64,000 nucleotides of DNA, taken from positions 158,960 to 222,959 of the forward strand of contig JAPLNR010000063.1 in the NCBI GenBank assembly GCA_026401035.1, read 5' to 3'. Source of the stretch: Planctomycetia bacterium. GTDB lineage: Bacteria; Planctomycetota; Planctomycetia; Pirellulales; UBA1268. The position numbers and the translations under genes are program-made. Shown piece after piece: positions 1 through 10,067 of the stretch (positions are counted from its first letter, which is position 1; every line of letters begins with the position of its first letter). The notes under the pieces are model-generated. The model had not been told where the DNA came from and ran no database searches. It worked only from the letters and a program-made list of their open reading frames with translations.

Positions 1-30
1 CAGCGCTGCTCCGGTCGATCATCATATGCC

Positions 31-627
31 TCACTGCGCCGCTGGAATGGCCTGCGGCTGGCCGGTCGCCGACCCCCTTCTCAGGGCATACCGTTCGACG
101 AAGTTTTTCCGTGGATCGAAAACGATCGTGCCTTGGGCGAAGGGGCCGTTCGTGGTCGAACCTCGCACCCAGCGCAGCCATCGTTGGTCGGGCTGCAGTC
201 GGTAGACGACGCTGTTCTCCGGCGTCGCGACGGCGTCGCCCCTGAGCGGGGCCGTGTGCAGCGTGGTCGCGGCAAACTCCACGATGGTCCAGCCCGTGAG
301 GATCGCCAGGATCACGCTCCCGGCCAGATCGATCCATTTGGGAAACCGGATCTTGGATGGCGTGATCGCGAGCGCGATCCCGTGCATCCCGAGCATGATC
401 AGCCCGAACAGCAGCCAGAGCGCCGCCACGTCGACGAGAAGGGCGTAGCCGGGCAGATAAGGCTCCGCGAAGGCGGCCACTCGTTCATACCAGGCGGTCG
501 CCAGGCTGGCCGCCGCGAGCACGCTCAAAAAAAGCAGCATGCCCCGCCAGCAGCCCTGCCGCACGCCGGCGGACACGGCGATGGCGAAGATCGCAACGAG
601 GGCCAGGTCGATGATCATGGCAATCAC
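31..627 (-). CDS. CvpA-like multi-pass membrane protein
   Basis: 198-aa ORF with four hydrophobic segments in the CvpA family pattern; ends 3 nt before the next gene's coordinates in the same orientation. Confidence 0.5.
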   Translation of the reverse strand: MIAMIIDLALVAIFAIAVSAGVRQGCWRGMLLFLSVLAAASLATAWYERVAAFAEPYLPGYALLVDVAALWLLFGLIMLGMHGIALAITPSKIRFPKWIDLAGSVILAILTGWTIVEFAATTLHTAPLRGDAVATPENSVVYRLQPDQRWLRWVRGSTTNGPFAQGTIVFDPRKNFVERYALRRGSATGQPQAIPAAQ

Positions 628-630
628 TCC

Positions 631-2532
631 TTATTTCAGGGCCCGTTGCAGCTCTTCGAGCGACGTGACGCCTTCGACCGACAGTGCGACGCCGGCATCG
701 AGCAGCCGCTGCATCCCGTCGCTGGCCGCCGCTTTTTGCAGCGTGACCCTGTCGACCTTCGCCGCGATCGCCTTGCTGAAGGTGGGACCGCCCGCCAGTT
801 CGAAGAGCCCCGTGCGGCCGAGATACCGCGTGCCACTGCAGGCAGCGCAGCCCTGCGAAGAACCGCGTTTGAGCGTTGGCACGGCCTCTGCTGAACGCTT
901 GAGCCGCGCGAGCAATTCTGGAGCCGGCGTGTAGGACTCGGCACATTTCGGGCACAGCCGGCGGATGAGCCGCTGCGCTGTGCTTGCCAGCAACACCCGC
1001 GCCAGGACATCCCGTGGGATTCCGAGACCCCGGAGTTTGTCGACCACATCCAGGGCATCGGTGGCCTGCAGTCCGACGACGACGAGGATGTCGGAGGCCA
1101 ATGTGCCCAGCTCGACGGCCAGCGGTCCATCGCGGAGGTCGGGCACGACGATCGCAGTCGGATAGCCACGCATCGCCTGTTCGAGGGCGGCCACCGGCGG
1201 CACCTTTTCCTTGCCTCCCCAGCGGAATGGCTTGACGTTCTGAATCTCCTTCAGCGGGTTCGCCACGTCCTCGAGCAGCACGAAATCCCGCGTCAGCCGG
1301 TCGGCCGACTGCACCACCTGCGTGAAGGTCGTGGTCAGCCCCTGCCCGGGCGGGGCGGAGAGGACGATGAGGCCATTGGCCAGACCCAGCGTCTCAGTCA
1401 TCCTGCGGGCGACCGGCTCCGGCATGCCGAGCGCGGCCAGCGAGGGGAATGGCTGCACTGGCACATCAAACTCGATCAGGGTCCGCGCCGAGCCGTCACC
1501 GGCGGCGTCGATCGTCAGCTGGATCGGCAGTTGCTTGCGATCCACGGTGACCACGAATTGTCCGGCCTGCCGCGACTTGCCCGGCTTCTCCGGCAGGCCG
1601 CAGAGGCTGCGCATGGCGACCAGCACGGCATCGGCATCGTTCTTCGAGATGGCCGGCGCATCCTGCCACTCCTCAAGCAGTTTCAAACGCTCCCGCTTCA
1701 CGACCATCTGCCGCACCGGCTCCCAGACGCCGTCGATACGCTGCTTCACCTTTCCGCCCTGCAGATCGATCTCGAGGAGCAGCTTCTGGGCTCTTGCCGC
1801 CACCCCACGCTGCATGAGTTCCCGAAAACCGGCAAACCCCGGCAGCATCTGGGCCTTGTCGAGCAGGGCCTTCGCATCGGCTGCGGCGGCGTTCGCGCCC
1901 GCGGCAATCGTGATCGCCGGGAGCACCTGGCCCGCCGGCCGGTCGACATTGATTCCCAACCGGCCGAGGAGCGGAGCACAGACGGTGATGAGTTGGTTGC
2001 GGGAGAGAAACCGCCGGTCGGGCGGCACCGCCGCGTCGCGTTTCCGGGCGTAGGCAACAAAGGAGCCGAGCCAAGCGGCCATCATCACCGCATAGGCCAG
2101 CGCCGACCATGGAATCCACCAGGCCAGGACCGCCGCCACGAAAAACGATCCGGTCAGGATTGGCAGCCAGACCCGCTCGAAATCAGGAAGCCGAGCGGGA
2201 TCGCGGCCGGCCCAGTCTGTCGTGGCGATCCAGCCGAGCATGAGCAGCCACCAGACGGCCACGCGGACGAGCCCGAGGCCGCCACCCGGGCCCCGGGAAA
2301 AGACGGCGTCTGGGGGCGAAGCCTGTTGCGGCTGCTCGCCTTGCTGAATCTCCGTCATCTCCGGCCGGGCGGCAGCATCGACCCCAGCCGCCGGACGGGC
2401 GTCGGCAGCCACGGCCGCCGCCATCAGCAGCATGGCCGGCATGACGAGCGCGACCATCCCGAGAAGGCAACGCGTTCCAGCCGCGGCTGGCCGGAAGCCA
2501 AGCGGTGTCTGCCGACCCCTTGGCATCATCAC
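631..2532 (-). CDS. GspE/PulE/PilB-like (type II secretion/type IV pilus) ATPase homologue with degenerate nucleotide-binding motifs
   Basis: C-terminal half has the GspE layout: ...LLEDVANPLKEIQ..., QAMRGYPTAIVVPDLRD, ASTAQRLIRRLCPKCAESY, CxxC zinc motif, GRTGLFEL; N-terminus has hydrophobic segments. Confidence 0.75.
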   Translation of the reverse strand: MMMPRGRQTPLGFRPAAAGTRCLLGMVALVMPAMLLMAAAVAADARPAAGVDAAARPEMTEIQQGEQPQQASPPDAVFSRGPGGGLGLVRVAVWWLLMLGWIATTDWAGRDPARLPDFERVWLPILTGSFFVAAVLAWWIPWSALAYAVMMAAWLGSFVAYARKRDAAVPPDRRFLSRNQLITVCAPLLGRLGINVDRPAGQVLPAITIAAGANAAAADAKALLDKAQMLPGFAGFRELMQRGVAARAQKLLLEIDLQGGKVKQRIDGVWEPVRQMVVKRERLKLLEEWQDAPAISKNDADAVLVAMRSLCGLPEKPGKSRQAGQFVVTVDRKQLPIQLTIDAAGDGSARTLIEFDVPVQPFPSLAALGMPEPVARRMTETLGLANGLIVLSAPPGQGLTTTFTQVVQSADRLTRDFVLLEDVANPLKEIQNVKPFRWGGKEKVPPVAALEQAMRGYPTAIVVPDLRDGPLAVELGTLASDILVVVGLQATDALDVVDKLRGLGIPRDVLARVLLASTAQRLIRRLCPKCAESYTPAPELLARLKRSAEAVPTLKRGSSQGCAACSGTRYLGRTGLFELAGGPTFSKAIAAKVDRVTLQKAAASDGMQRLLDAGVALSVEGVTSLEELQRALK

Positions 2533-3701
2533 GACACTCCGATGCCCTTGATCGCCATCATCAGGGCCTCGCGGTTCGGGGCGATCTCGAGCGCATCGTT
2601 GCGGTCGATCAGCCCCTGATCGATCAGGCTCTTGAGGCTCATCGTGAAGTCCTGCATGCCGTCGATCGCCGATTTCTTGATGTGGTCGGCCAGCAGGTGC
2701 TCCTGCTCCTCGAGCACGTATTTCCGCACGAGCACGTCGAAGAACATCAGTTCACAGACCGGCACGCGGCTCACGCCCGGCTTGATCGACTTGAGCAGTT
2801 TTTGGGCCACGATCCCCTTCATGTTGAAGGCGATCGCACTGCGGATGGCGGGATGCTCCTCCTGCGGGAAGAGATCGAGAATCCGTCCGATGCAGCTCGA
2901 GGCACTGGCCGCATGAATCGTGCCGAAGACGAGGTGGCCCGTCTCGGCGGCATGGATCGCCGTCTTGAAAGTTTCGACGTCGCGGAGCTCGCCGACGAGG
3001 ATAATGTCGGGGTCCTCGCGGACGGCGTGCTTCATGCCGACTTCGAAGTTCTTCACGTCGGTGCCGATTTCCCGCTGGTTGATCAGGCACTTGTCCTCGG
3101 TGAAGACGAACTCGATCGGATCCTCGAGCGTGAGAATATGCTTGCGGTAGGTTTGATTGACGTAGTTGAGCATCGACCCGATCGTCGTGCTCTTGCCCGA
3201 GCCGGTGACGCCGGCGAGCAGCACCATGCCCTGGTCGAGTTGGCAGAGCCTCTCGATGGCTGGCGGCAGGAAGAGGCCCTTGAAGTCGGGGATCGTGTTG
3301 TTGACGCGGCGGGCGACCATGCCGAGCGAACCCTGCTGGTAGAGCAGGTTCACGCGAAACCGCCACTTCACGTCATCGACCACGCAGGTGTGGGCGAAAT
3401 CACAGCCGCCATCGACTTCCAGGATCTTCAACTGCCGCGCGTCGAGCATCGGCAGGCAGAGGCTCCTCATCTGCTCGTCGTTGATCCGGGCCGCCTTGAG
3501 CGGCTGCAGGGCCCCCTTCACCCGCATGAACGGCGGCTGTCCGACCTTGAGGTGCAGGTCGCTGCCCTGCAGCCTCACCAACGCCTCGAAGAAACGGTCG
3601 ATCTCGAGCGGCGGCCGCGGCCCCCTGACGGCGGTCACCGCGGCCGAGGCCGTATCGTCGGGGGCCGGCTTGTGGGTCGTGGGTGTGGGAATCGTTGCCA
3701 T
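2529..3701 (-). CDS. pilT: Type IV pilus retraction ATPase PilT family
   Basis: Walker A GVTGSGKSTT, Walker B DPDIILVGELRD, Asp box LTLEDPIEFVF, HLVFGTIHAASA. Confidence 0.9.
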   Translation of the reverse strand: MATIPTPTTHKPAPDDTASAAVTAVRGPRPPLEIDRFFEALVRLQGSDLHLKVGQPPFMRVKGALQPLKAARINDEQMRSLCLPMLDARQLKILEVDGGCDFAHTCVVDDVKWRFRVNLLYQQGSLGMVARRVNNTIPDFKGLFLPPAIERLCQLDQGMVLLAGVTGSGKSTTIGSMLNYVNQTYRKHILTLEDPIEFVFTEDKCLINQREIGTDVKNFEVGMKHAVREDPDIILVGELRDVETFKTAIHAAETGHLVFGTIHAASASSCIGRILDLFPQEEHPAIRSAIAFNMKGIVAQKLLKSIKPGVSRVPVCELMFFDVLVRKYVLEEQEHLLADHIKKSAIDGMQDFTMSLKSLIDQGLIDRNDALEIAPNREALMMAIKGIGVS

Positions 3702-3803
3702 GAATGGAATGCGCTGAATGGACTGGATGAGCCGGACGGACTGGTGCGGGCTGACCTGTGCGGGCTGGGCGGGAGCAGCGGAGGGATTCTTGGCGGGGCT
3801 CGA

Positions 3804-4580
3804 TCAGCGGCCCGGAGGGCGGACGGGGATGCCCCGTTTCAAAAAAAGTTCCTTGACCTCTCGAATCGTACACTCCCCGAAGTGGAAGATGCCAGCGGCA
3901 AGGGCCGCATCGGCCCCACCCCGCTCGATCACATCGGCGAGATGCTCCGGCCGGCCGGCCCCGCCGCTGGCGACGACCGGGATGCCCACGGCCCGGCTGA
4001 CGGCCGCCGTGATCTCGAGGTCGTATCCGTCCCGCGTGCCGTCGCGGTCCATGCAGGTCAGCACGATCTCGCCCGCACCGAGCGCCTCGACCTGCCTGGC
4101 CCAGGCGACCGCCTCGAGCCCCGTCGGCTCGCGGCCGCCGCTGACGAACACCTCCCAGACCTCGCGGCCGTCCCGCACGATCCGCTTGGGGTCGATGTTC
4201 ACGACGGTGGCGCAGCTGCCGAGCCGGTTGGCCACCTGCGTGATCAGTTGCGGCGTCCGCACGGCCGCCGAGTTGATGCTCACCTTTTCCGCGCCGGCCT
4301 GGATCAGCTGGCTGGCGTCGTCGAGCGTGCGGATGCCGCCGCCAACCGTGAAGGGCATGAAGATCGTCTCCGACACCCGCCGCACGACATCGAGCATGAT
4401 CGCCCGGCCTTCGTGGCTTGCCGTGATGTCGAGAAACACCAGTTCATCGGCGCCTTCCGCCTCGTAGCGGGCGGCCACGGCAACGGGATCGCCGGCATCG
4501 ACGAGATCGAGAAACCGCGTTCCCTTGACCACGCGGCCCTGCTCCACGTCGAGGCAGGGAATGATTCGCTTGGCGAGCAT
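3804..4580 (-). CDS. hisF: Imidazole glycerol phosphate synthase cyclase subunit HisF
   Basis: [23 protein letters not shown]...FTVGGGIRT...[13 protein letters not shown]; start re-placed to the ATG at 4580 (TGATG overlap with thiG stop) instead of the 500-aa extended ORF. Confidence 0.92.
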   Translation of the reverse strand: MLAKRIIPCLDVEQGRVVKGTRFLDLVDAGDPVAVAARYEAEGADELVFLDITASHEGRAIMLDVVRRVSETIFMPFTVGGGIRTLDDASQLIQAGAEKVSINSAAVRTPQLITQVANRLGSCATVVNIDPKRIVRDGREVWEVFVSGGREPTGLEAVAWARQVEALGAGEIVLTCMDRDGTRDGYDLEITAAVSRAVGIPVVASGGAGRPEHLADVIERGGADAALAAGIFHFGECTIREVKELFLKRGIPVRPPGR

Positions 4581-5437
4581 CAGCGCGGCCCACCACCGAT
4601 GACGCCTGCCTCCGGGCTCGATGCCGTCGCATAGAGCCGCTTCGGGATCCGCCCCGCGAGGAAGGCCTGCCGGCCGGCGAAGCAGGCGGCCTTCATCGCC
4701 TGCGCCATGCGGAGCGGATCGGCGGCATGCGCGATGGCGGTGTTGAGCAGCACGCCGTCGACACCGAGCTCCATCGCCGCCGCCACGTCGCTCGCCGTGC
4801 CCACGCCCGCGTCGACGATCACCGGATAGTCGGCATCGCCGTCCTTCAGATACTCCAGACAGATCCGCAGGTTGTTGGCGTTGAGGATCCCCTGCCCCGA
4901 GCCGATCGGGCTGCCGGCGGGCATCACGCTCGCGGCGCCCAGTTGCTTGAGTCGCCTCGCGATGATCGGATCGTCGGTCGAATAGACGAGCACGCCGAAG
5001 CCGTCCTCCACGAGCCGTGCGGTGGCCTCGAGCGTGCCCACGGGATCGGGCAAAAGCGTCCGCTTGTCGGCGAGCACCTCGAGCTTCACCCACTCCGCGC
5101 CGGGGTTGCCGAGGTCGCGCAGGAGTTCGCGTCCGAGCCGGGCCACGCGGACGGCGTCGTCGGCCGTGAAGCAGCCGGCTGTGTTCGGCAGGATCGTGTA
5201 GCGGGAGGCGTCGAGATGGTCGAGGATGTTCTCGCCCGCCGCGTTCAGGAGCCGCTCGCGGCGCACGGCGACGGTCACGCAATCGGTGCCGGAGGCGTCG
5301 AGGCACCGGGCCATCTCGGCATAACTCGCATACTTGCCGGTGCCCACGACCAGCCGGCTGGCGAGTGTGACGCCGCCGATCCGCAGCGTGTCGCGGGAAC
5401 TGCCATCAACGGGCATGGTCAGGGTTGGAAAACTCAT
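4580..5437 (-). CDS. thiG: Thiazole synthase ThiG
   Basis: [14 protein letters not shown]...[22 protein letters not shown]...[21 protein letters not shown]. Confidence 0.95.
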   Translation of the reverse strand: MSFPTLTMPVDGSSRDTLRIGGVTLASRLVVGTGKYASYAEMARCLDASGTDCVTVAVRRERLLNAAGENILDHLDASRYTILPNTAGCFTADDAVRVARLGRELLRDLGNPGAEWVKLEVLADKRTLLPDPVGTLEATARLVEDGFGVLVYSTDDPIIARRLKQLGAASVMPAGSPIGSGQGILNANNLRICLEYLKDGDADYPVIVDAGVGTASDVAAAMELGVDGVLLNTAIAHAADPLRMAQAMKAACFAGRQAFLAGRIPKRLYATASSPEAGVIGGGPR

Positions 5438-5502
5438 GGTGCATCAAGCCTGCGGCACGAATCTGGTGGGGATCTGACTGCGGTCGAAGCCCGGAACGAC
5501 GA

Positions 5503-5739
5503 TCAGCCGCCGCCCACGAGCGTGACGATCTCGACGCGATCGCCGGCCTTCAGCATACAGGCTGCCAGCCGGGCCCGCGGCACAACCTCCTCGTTCACCT
5601 CCACGGCGAGCGGCCGTCCGGCGAGGCCGAGTGCCGCGACGACGTCGAGCGCCGAAGCCCCCGGCGTCGCCGGATACGGTTCGCCGTTGACCAGGATCTC
5701 GATTGCCGTGCTCGAAAAATCTGCGCCGGGAGTATCCAC
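5503..5739 (-). CDS. thiS: Sulfur carrier protein ThiS
   Basis: 78-aa ubiquitin-like protein, LAVEVNEEVVPRA...GDRVEIVTLVGGG, C-terminal Gly-Gly, directly upstream of thiG. Confidence 0.9.
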   Translation of the reverse strand: MDTPGADFSSTAIEILVNGEPYPATPGASALDVVAALGLAGRPLAVEVNEEVVPRARLAACMLKAGDRVEIVTLVGGG

Positions 5740-5762
5740 GTTGATCCTGCCTGCAAGCTGAC

Positions 5763-6347
5763 TTACTTCGCCTTCGCTGCCTTGTCCTTGACGGCTGCGG
5801 CGGGCGCCTTCGCGCCGCCACCACGCGGCCGCGCGACGTCCAGCGGCACAAGCTCCGCCACGAACGGTGCGGCCCCGGCCTGCTGCTCATTCCAGGGAAT
5901 CCCGTAGGCGACGGTGGTGCCGGTCGAGGAATCGGTCACGTAGAGCACCGACCGCGCGAACTGCATGTTGCCGCCGGCCGGCATGTCGGCCAGCCCTGAG
6001 ACGAGCAGGAACTTCGGATTCTTCGCCTGCCCCGCCTTGAAACCCAGATCCTTGAGCACATTGTGCTTGTAACCGCCGGAGAACCGCGGCGGGACGCTGT
6101 TCGGGTTGAGTATGCCGCCGGAGAGATCACCGGTCTCGAAGTCGAGCATGAAGAGCCCCTCGATCGCGCCGTTGATCGGCACGGTGCAGACGGCGAACGA
6201 ATCATCGGCCAGCGACGTCGCCGCCAGCACCTTCGGCAGCGGCGAGTGCGGCGCGACCGCCACGCCGACGACGACGCCCGCGGCGAACAGCGCCGCCGCA
6301 CAGGCCAACCAGCCAAAGACCTGCGCATTCCCCGTCAACTTGTTCAT
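5763..6347 (-). CDS. Membrane-anchored hypothetical protein
   Basis: 194-aa ORF with an N-terminal hydrophobic anchor and Lys/Ala-rich tail. Confidence 0.6.
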   Translation of the reverse strand: MNKLTGNAQVFGWLACAAALFAAGVVVGVAVAPHSPLPKVLAATSLADDSFAVCTVPINGAIEGLFMLDFETGDLSGGILNPNSVPPRFSGGYKHNVLKDLGFKAGQAKNPKFLLVSGLADMPAGGNMQFARSVLYVTDSSTGTTVAYGIPWNEQQAGAAPFVAELVPLDVARPRGGGAKAPAAAVKDKAAKAK

Positions 6348-6381
6348 GCATCGACTCCCTTCTGGTGATGAACTCGCACGA

Positions 6382-8139
6382 TTACTTTTTTGGTGCTTCA
6401 GCCTTGGGTGCTTCAGCCTTGGGTGCTTCAGCCTTGGGTGCCGCCTGCAGAAGTGTCAGCCGAAACTTGCCAATGGCATGCTGGCCGTCGGCATACTGCT
6501 GATCGATTGTGATCGTCAGCGGTGCCCCGGCTGGCACCTTCGTATCAGGAGCGATGTCGAACGTCGCCGAGTGCTGCTGGCCGGTGCCACCCGCGATCGC
6601 CCAGCCCGTGGCGGGATTCTCATCAATAGCGGCGGCGGCCAGGAAGTTTGGCTGCTCGTAGTCGGCCTTCGCAGAGTGAAACTTCACCTTGCTCGGGGTC
6701 TCGGCCTGGCCGGGAGCACCAAAGAGCACAGCGAACGTGTTGAGCACAAAGTTGCCGTTGCCGGCGCGTCCCGGGCCCTGCGACGGCAGGCTCGGGTCGG
6801 TCAACGCCTCGATCCGGATCGCCTGCAGCTCGAAGCCCGCGGGCACGACTGCCTTGAGCGTGTAGGTATCCTTGGCCAGGCTGCCGGTCACCATCACGGT
6901 GCCGTCGGCGGAGATCGCACCGGTTGCATTCGCCATGCTCTTGAATTCGGTCGGCACGAGCGGCTTGGCCGGCCCTGCGGCAGCGGCTGGCGCGGCGGCC
7001 GGCTGAACAGGAGCCGACGGCGGCACCGGCTTTTCGGGTGGAGCCGCAGGCGCTGGCGTGGCTGGAGCGGACGCCGCGGCAACGGCAGCCACCGGCGGCG
7101 CGGGGGGTGGCGGCGGAGGCGGCAGGAGTTTCGCCGCCGGTGTCGGAATGAGTTTGCCGCCGACATGGGTGCCGACGAGGAGCGTCTTGCCGTCCGGCGC
7201 AAACGCCACGCTCCACACGCTCGACTTCGCCGCCTCGGGTCCTTCCTGCTCCCCATTGGCGTTGACGTCCCAGAGCTTCACGGCGCCGTCGAGGCTGCCG
7301 GTGGCCAGCCGGGCACCGTCCGGTGAAAACGCGGCCGACGTCACCCAGTCTTTGTGGCCCTTCAATGTTGCCTGCTCTTTGGAATCGGCCGTCGTCCAGA
7401 CCTTGATCGTGCGATCGGCACCGGCAGTCGCGAGCTTCGAACCATCGGGTGAATACGTGACGACCCACAGCGAATCGCCATGCCCCTCGAGCTTGCCCTT
7501 CTCCGTGCCGGCGGCCGCATCCCAAAGCTTGACGAGTTTGTCCCCCCCGCCCGTCGCGAGCGTGCTGCCATCGGGCGAAAATGCCACCGTGGTCACCGGG
7601 CCGGCATGGGCCGTGATCGTCTTCACTTCGCTGCCGTCGGCCGTGTTCCAGATGACCACGGTGCCGTCCTCGCCGGCCGTGGCCAGCTTTGAGCCATCGG
7701 GCGAGAAATCGAGTGCACGCACCCAGCCCTTGTGCTTTTTGAGGTCGCTCTTGAGCGTGCGGGCCGCATAGTCCCAGAGTTTCACGAGGCCGTCATAGCC
7801 TGCGGTGGCGGCCAGTTTTCCATCCTTGGAAATCCGCACGGCCCAGACGGCCGTTGGATGACCGGCCAGATCGCCCACCCGCGAGCCATCCGCCTTCCAC
7901 ACGACGACATCACCCGGCCGATAGAGCAGGCTCTCGCCACCAGCGGTCGCGAACGTCGCGCCATCGCGGGCGTAGTCGGCGGAGATCACCCAGCGACTGA
8001 AGCCGCCAAGATTTTCAGCGGGGGCCGGTGGCTTGGCTGCCGGCGCCGGATCGGCCGCGAGCACGGGCAGGGCGAGGCCGAGCCAGCCCGCGAGAAGGGC
8101 TGTCGTCATGGTCCACAAGCAGGAATCGGAGCGTCGCAT
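6382..8139 (-). CDS. Secreted WD40-repeat protein
   Basis: About 7 WD40 units (FSPDGSKLATAGEDGTVVIWNTADG etc.), signal peptide, Pro/Ala linker; the ORF extends to 8214 but MRRSDSCLW at 8139 is the likelier start. Confidence 0.85.
   Translation of the reverse strand: MRRSDSCLWTMTTALLAGWLGLALPVLAADPAPAAKPPAPAENLGGFSRWVISADYARDGATFATAGGESLLYRPGDVVVWKADGSRVGDLAGHPTAVWAVRISKDGKLAATAGYDGLVKLWDYAARTLKSDLKKHKGWVRALDFSPDGSKLATAGEDGTVVIWNTADGSEVKTITAHAGPVTTVAFSPDGSTLATGGGDKLVKLWDAAAGTEKGKLEGHGDSLWVVTYSPDGSKLATAGADRTIKVWTTADSKEQATLKGHKDWVTSAAFSPDGARLATGSLDGAVKLWDVNANGEQEGPEAAKSSVWSVAFAPDGKTLLVGTHVGGKLIPTPAAKLLPPPPPPPAPPVAAVAAASAPATPAPAAPPEKPVPPSAPVQPAAAPAAAAGPAKPLVPTEFKSMANATGAISADGTVMVTGSLAKDTYTLKAVVPAGFELQAIRIEALTDPSLPSQGPGRAGNGNFVLNTFAVLFGAPGQAETPSKVKFHSAKADYEQPNFLAAAAIDENPATGWAIAGGTGQQHSATFDIAPDTKVPAGAPLTITIDQQYADGQHAIGKFRLTLLQAAPKAEAPKAEAPKAEAPKK
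6390..6441 (-). repeat. Short tandem repeat, 15-bp unit, encoding (KAEAP)n at the WD40 protein C-terminus
   Basis: ggtgcttcagccttgggtgcttcagccttgggtgcttcagccttgggtgcc. Confidence 0.85.
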
Positions 8140-8292
8140 CGGGGGTTTCTCCGCGGGAGCCGAGTTAAAAACAAGCACTTGAAAAACGGCACCACGGCCG
8201 CAGCACTCGGGCAATGGCTTCGCCCGTGAAAATCAGAGTATAGTTCCGGCCGCCCCCGTGTTTCCAATCGCGTCGGGGACCTTCATTTTGGA

Positions 8293-10005
8293 GTGACTTT
8301 ATCCATGGCCATCTCCAGCCGTTCCGTACAGCCCCGCCGAAAACCCGCCGCGGGCCCCAACCGCCAGGCCATCCTGATCGCCAACGGCGACCTGCGGGAG
8401 GAGGCCAACCGCGTCTGCTGGCCCGCGCAGCAGGCGATGGAAGCGGCCCTCAGCAAGGCGTTTGCCGCGGCCGGCTCGACGCTGCGGCGCGGCCATGCGG
8501 CTGCGAAGTCCCGTGGTCATGGCTTCATCGCCGGCGCCCGCGAAGGGCTCGACGTGTTTGCCACGATCGACCCGCATGCGCCACTGGTCGTCGCGGAGGC
8601 CGTCTGGCAGTACTCCAACCACGTGCTGCCAGGGCTCTCGACCCACTCGGGCCCCATCCTCACGGTCGCCAACTGGTCCGGACAATGGCCCGGGCTCGTC
8701 GGCATGCTCAATCTCAACGGCTCGCTCACCAAAGCCGGCATCCCCTACTCGACGCTCTGGGCCGACGATTTTTCGAGCCCCACCTTCCGCCGCCACCTGG
8801 AAGCCTGGCTCGGCAAGAGCACCGTGCACCACGACACCAGCCACGTCGTGCCGCTCGCCGAAGTGGCCATCCCCCGGGCGCTCGCGCACACCGCCGAGAC
8901 GATCGCCGCCGACCTGCGGCACCGCAAGGCGCTGATGGGTGTCTTCGATGAGGGCTGCATGGGGATGTTCAATGCGATCATTCCCGATCACCTGCTGCAT
9001 GCGACGGGTGTCTTCAAGGAGCGCCTGAGCCAGAGCGCGCTCTACTACGAGACGAGTCGCGTCACGGACACGGAGGCCCGCGACGTCTTTCGCTGGCTCG
9101 AGAAGGCGGGCATGCAGTTTCACTTCGGCAGGCAGGAGGCGACCGATCTCACACGGGCCCAGGTGCTGCTGCAGTGCAAGATGTACGTGGCCACGCTCCG
9201 GATCGCCGACCGCTTCGGCTGCGACTGCGTCGGCATCCAATACCAGCAGGGACTCAAGGACCTGCTGCCGGCGAGCGATCTCGTGGAGGGCATGCTCAAC
9301 GACTCGAAGCGGCCGCCGGTGACCGCCGCGGGGTCGTCGAAGGTGCTCTGGAAGGGCCGGCCGCTCGTCCACTTCAACGAGGTCGACGAATGCGCCGGCC
9401 TCGACGGCCTGATCACGCAGCGGGTGCACGAGGCATTGGGCGAGCCCGTGGAAAACACGCTGCACGACATCCGCTGGGGCGACTGGGACCAGTCCCGCAC
9501 GACCGATCAGTGGGTCTGGGTGTTCGAGATTTCGGGAGGCGCGCCGCCGGCGCACTTCGTCGGCGGCTGGAAGGGCGCCCACGGCTGGCGACAACCGCCG
9601 ATGTATTTCCGGCTCGGCGGCAGCACGCTCGCGGGCGTGAGCAAGCCGGGCGAGATCGTCTGGAGCCGCATCTGGGTCAACAACGTCGCCGGACAGGAGC
9701 GGCTGTGCATGGATATCGGCCGGGCGCAGGTCGTGAGCCTGCCGGAAGAGGAGACGCAGCGCCGGCTCGAATCGACGACCAGGCAATGGCCGATCATGCA
9801 CGCGATCACCTACGGCATCTCCCGCGACCAGATGATGGCCCGCCACAAGGCCAACCACATCCAAGTGGCCTACGCGCAGGACGCCGCCGCCGCCGACAAG
9901 GCCGCGCTCACGAAGGCCGCCGTCGCCCGTGCCCTCGGCATCGAGGTGCACTTCTGCGGCACGCGGGGACACGGCGTCTCCCCCACGCTCCGCTGGGACG
10001 CCTGA
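8293..10005 (+). CDS. L-fucose/arabinose isomerase-fold family protein
   Basis: 570-aa [68 protein letters not shown]; adjacent to a FGGY sugar kinase. Confidence 0.6.
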   Translation: MTLSMAISSRSVQPRRKPAAGPNRQAILIANGDLREEANRVCWPAQQAMEAALSKAFAAAGSTLRRGHAAAKSRGHGFIAGAREGLDVFATIDPHAPLVVAEAVWQYSNHVLPGLSTHSGPILTVANWSGQWPGLVGMLNLNGSLTKAGIPYSTLWADDFSSPTFRRHLEAWLGKSTVHHDTSHVVPLAEVAIPRALAHTAETIAADLRHRKALMGVFDEGCMGMFNAIIPDHLLHATGVFKERLSQSALYYETSRVTDTEARDVFRWLEKAGMQFHFGRQEATDLTRAQVLLQCKMYVATLRIADRFGCDCVGIQYQQGLKDLLPASDLVEGMLNDSKRPPVTAAGSSKVLWKGRPLVHFNEVDECAGLDGLITQRVHEALGEPVENTLHDIRWGDWDQSRTTDQWVWVFEISGGAPPAHFVGGWKGAHGWRQPPMYFRLGGSTLAGVSKPGEIVWSRIWVNNVAGQERLCMDIGRAQVVSLPEEETQRRLESTTRQWPIMHAITYGISRDQMMARHKANHIQVAYAQDAAAADKAALTKAAVARALGIEVHFCGTRGHGVSPTLRWDA

Positions 10006-10007
10006 GC

Positions 10008-10028
10008 AGGACGGGCCTCAGCCTGCGA
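10008..10028 (+). repeat. Degenerate copy of the TAGGACAGGCTTCAGCCTGTC palindromic repeat
   Basis: aggacgggcctcagcctgcga immediately after a TGA stop (10003-10005). Confidence 0.6.
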
Positions 10029-10067
10029 CCCACCCTAAACCCATGACCCACCCCGGAAAGGAATTCC

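Noticed and set aside
2505-4634. 709-aa plus-strand ORF
   Set aside because: Antisense to pilT and hisF, both strongly supported by motifs.
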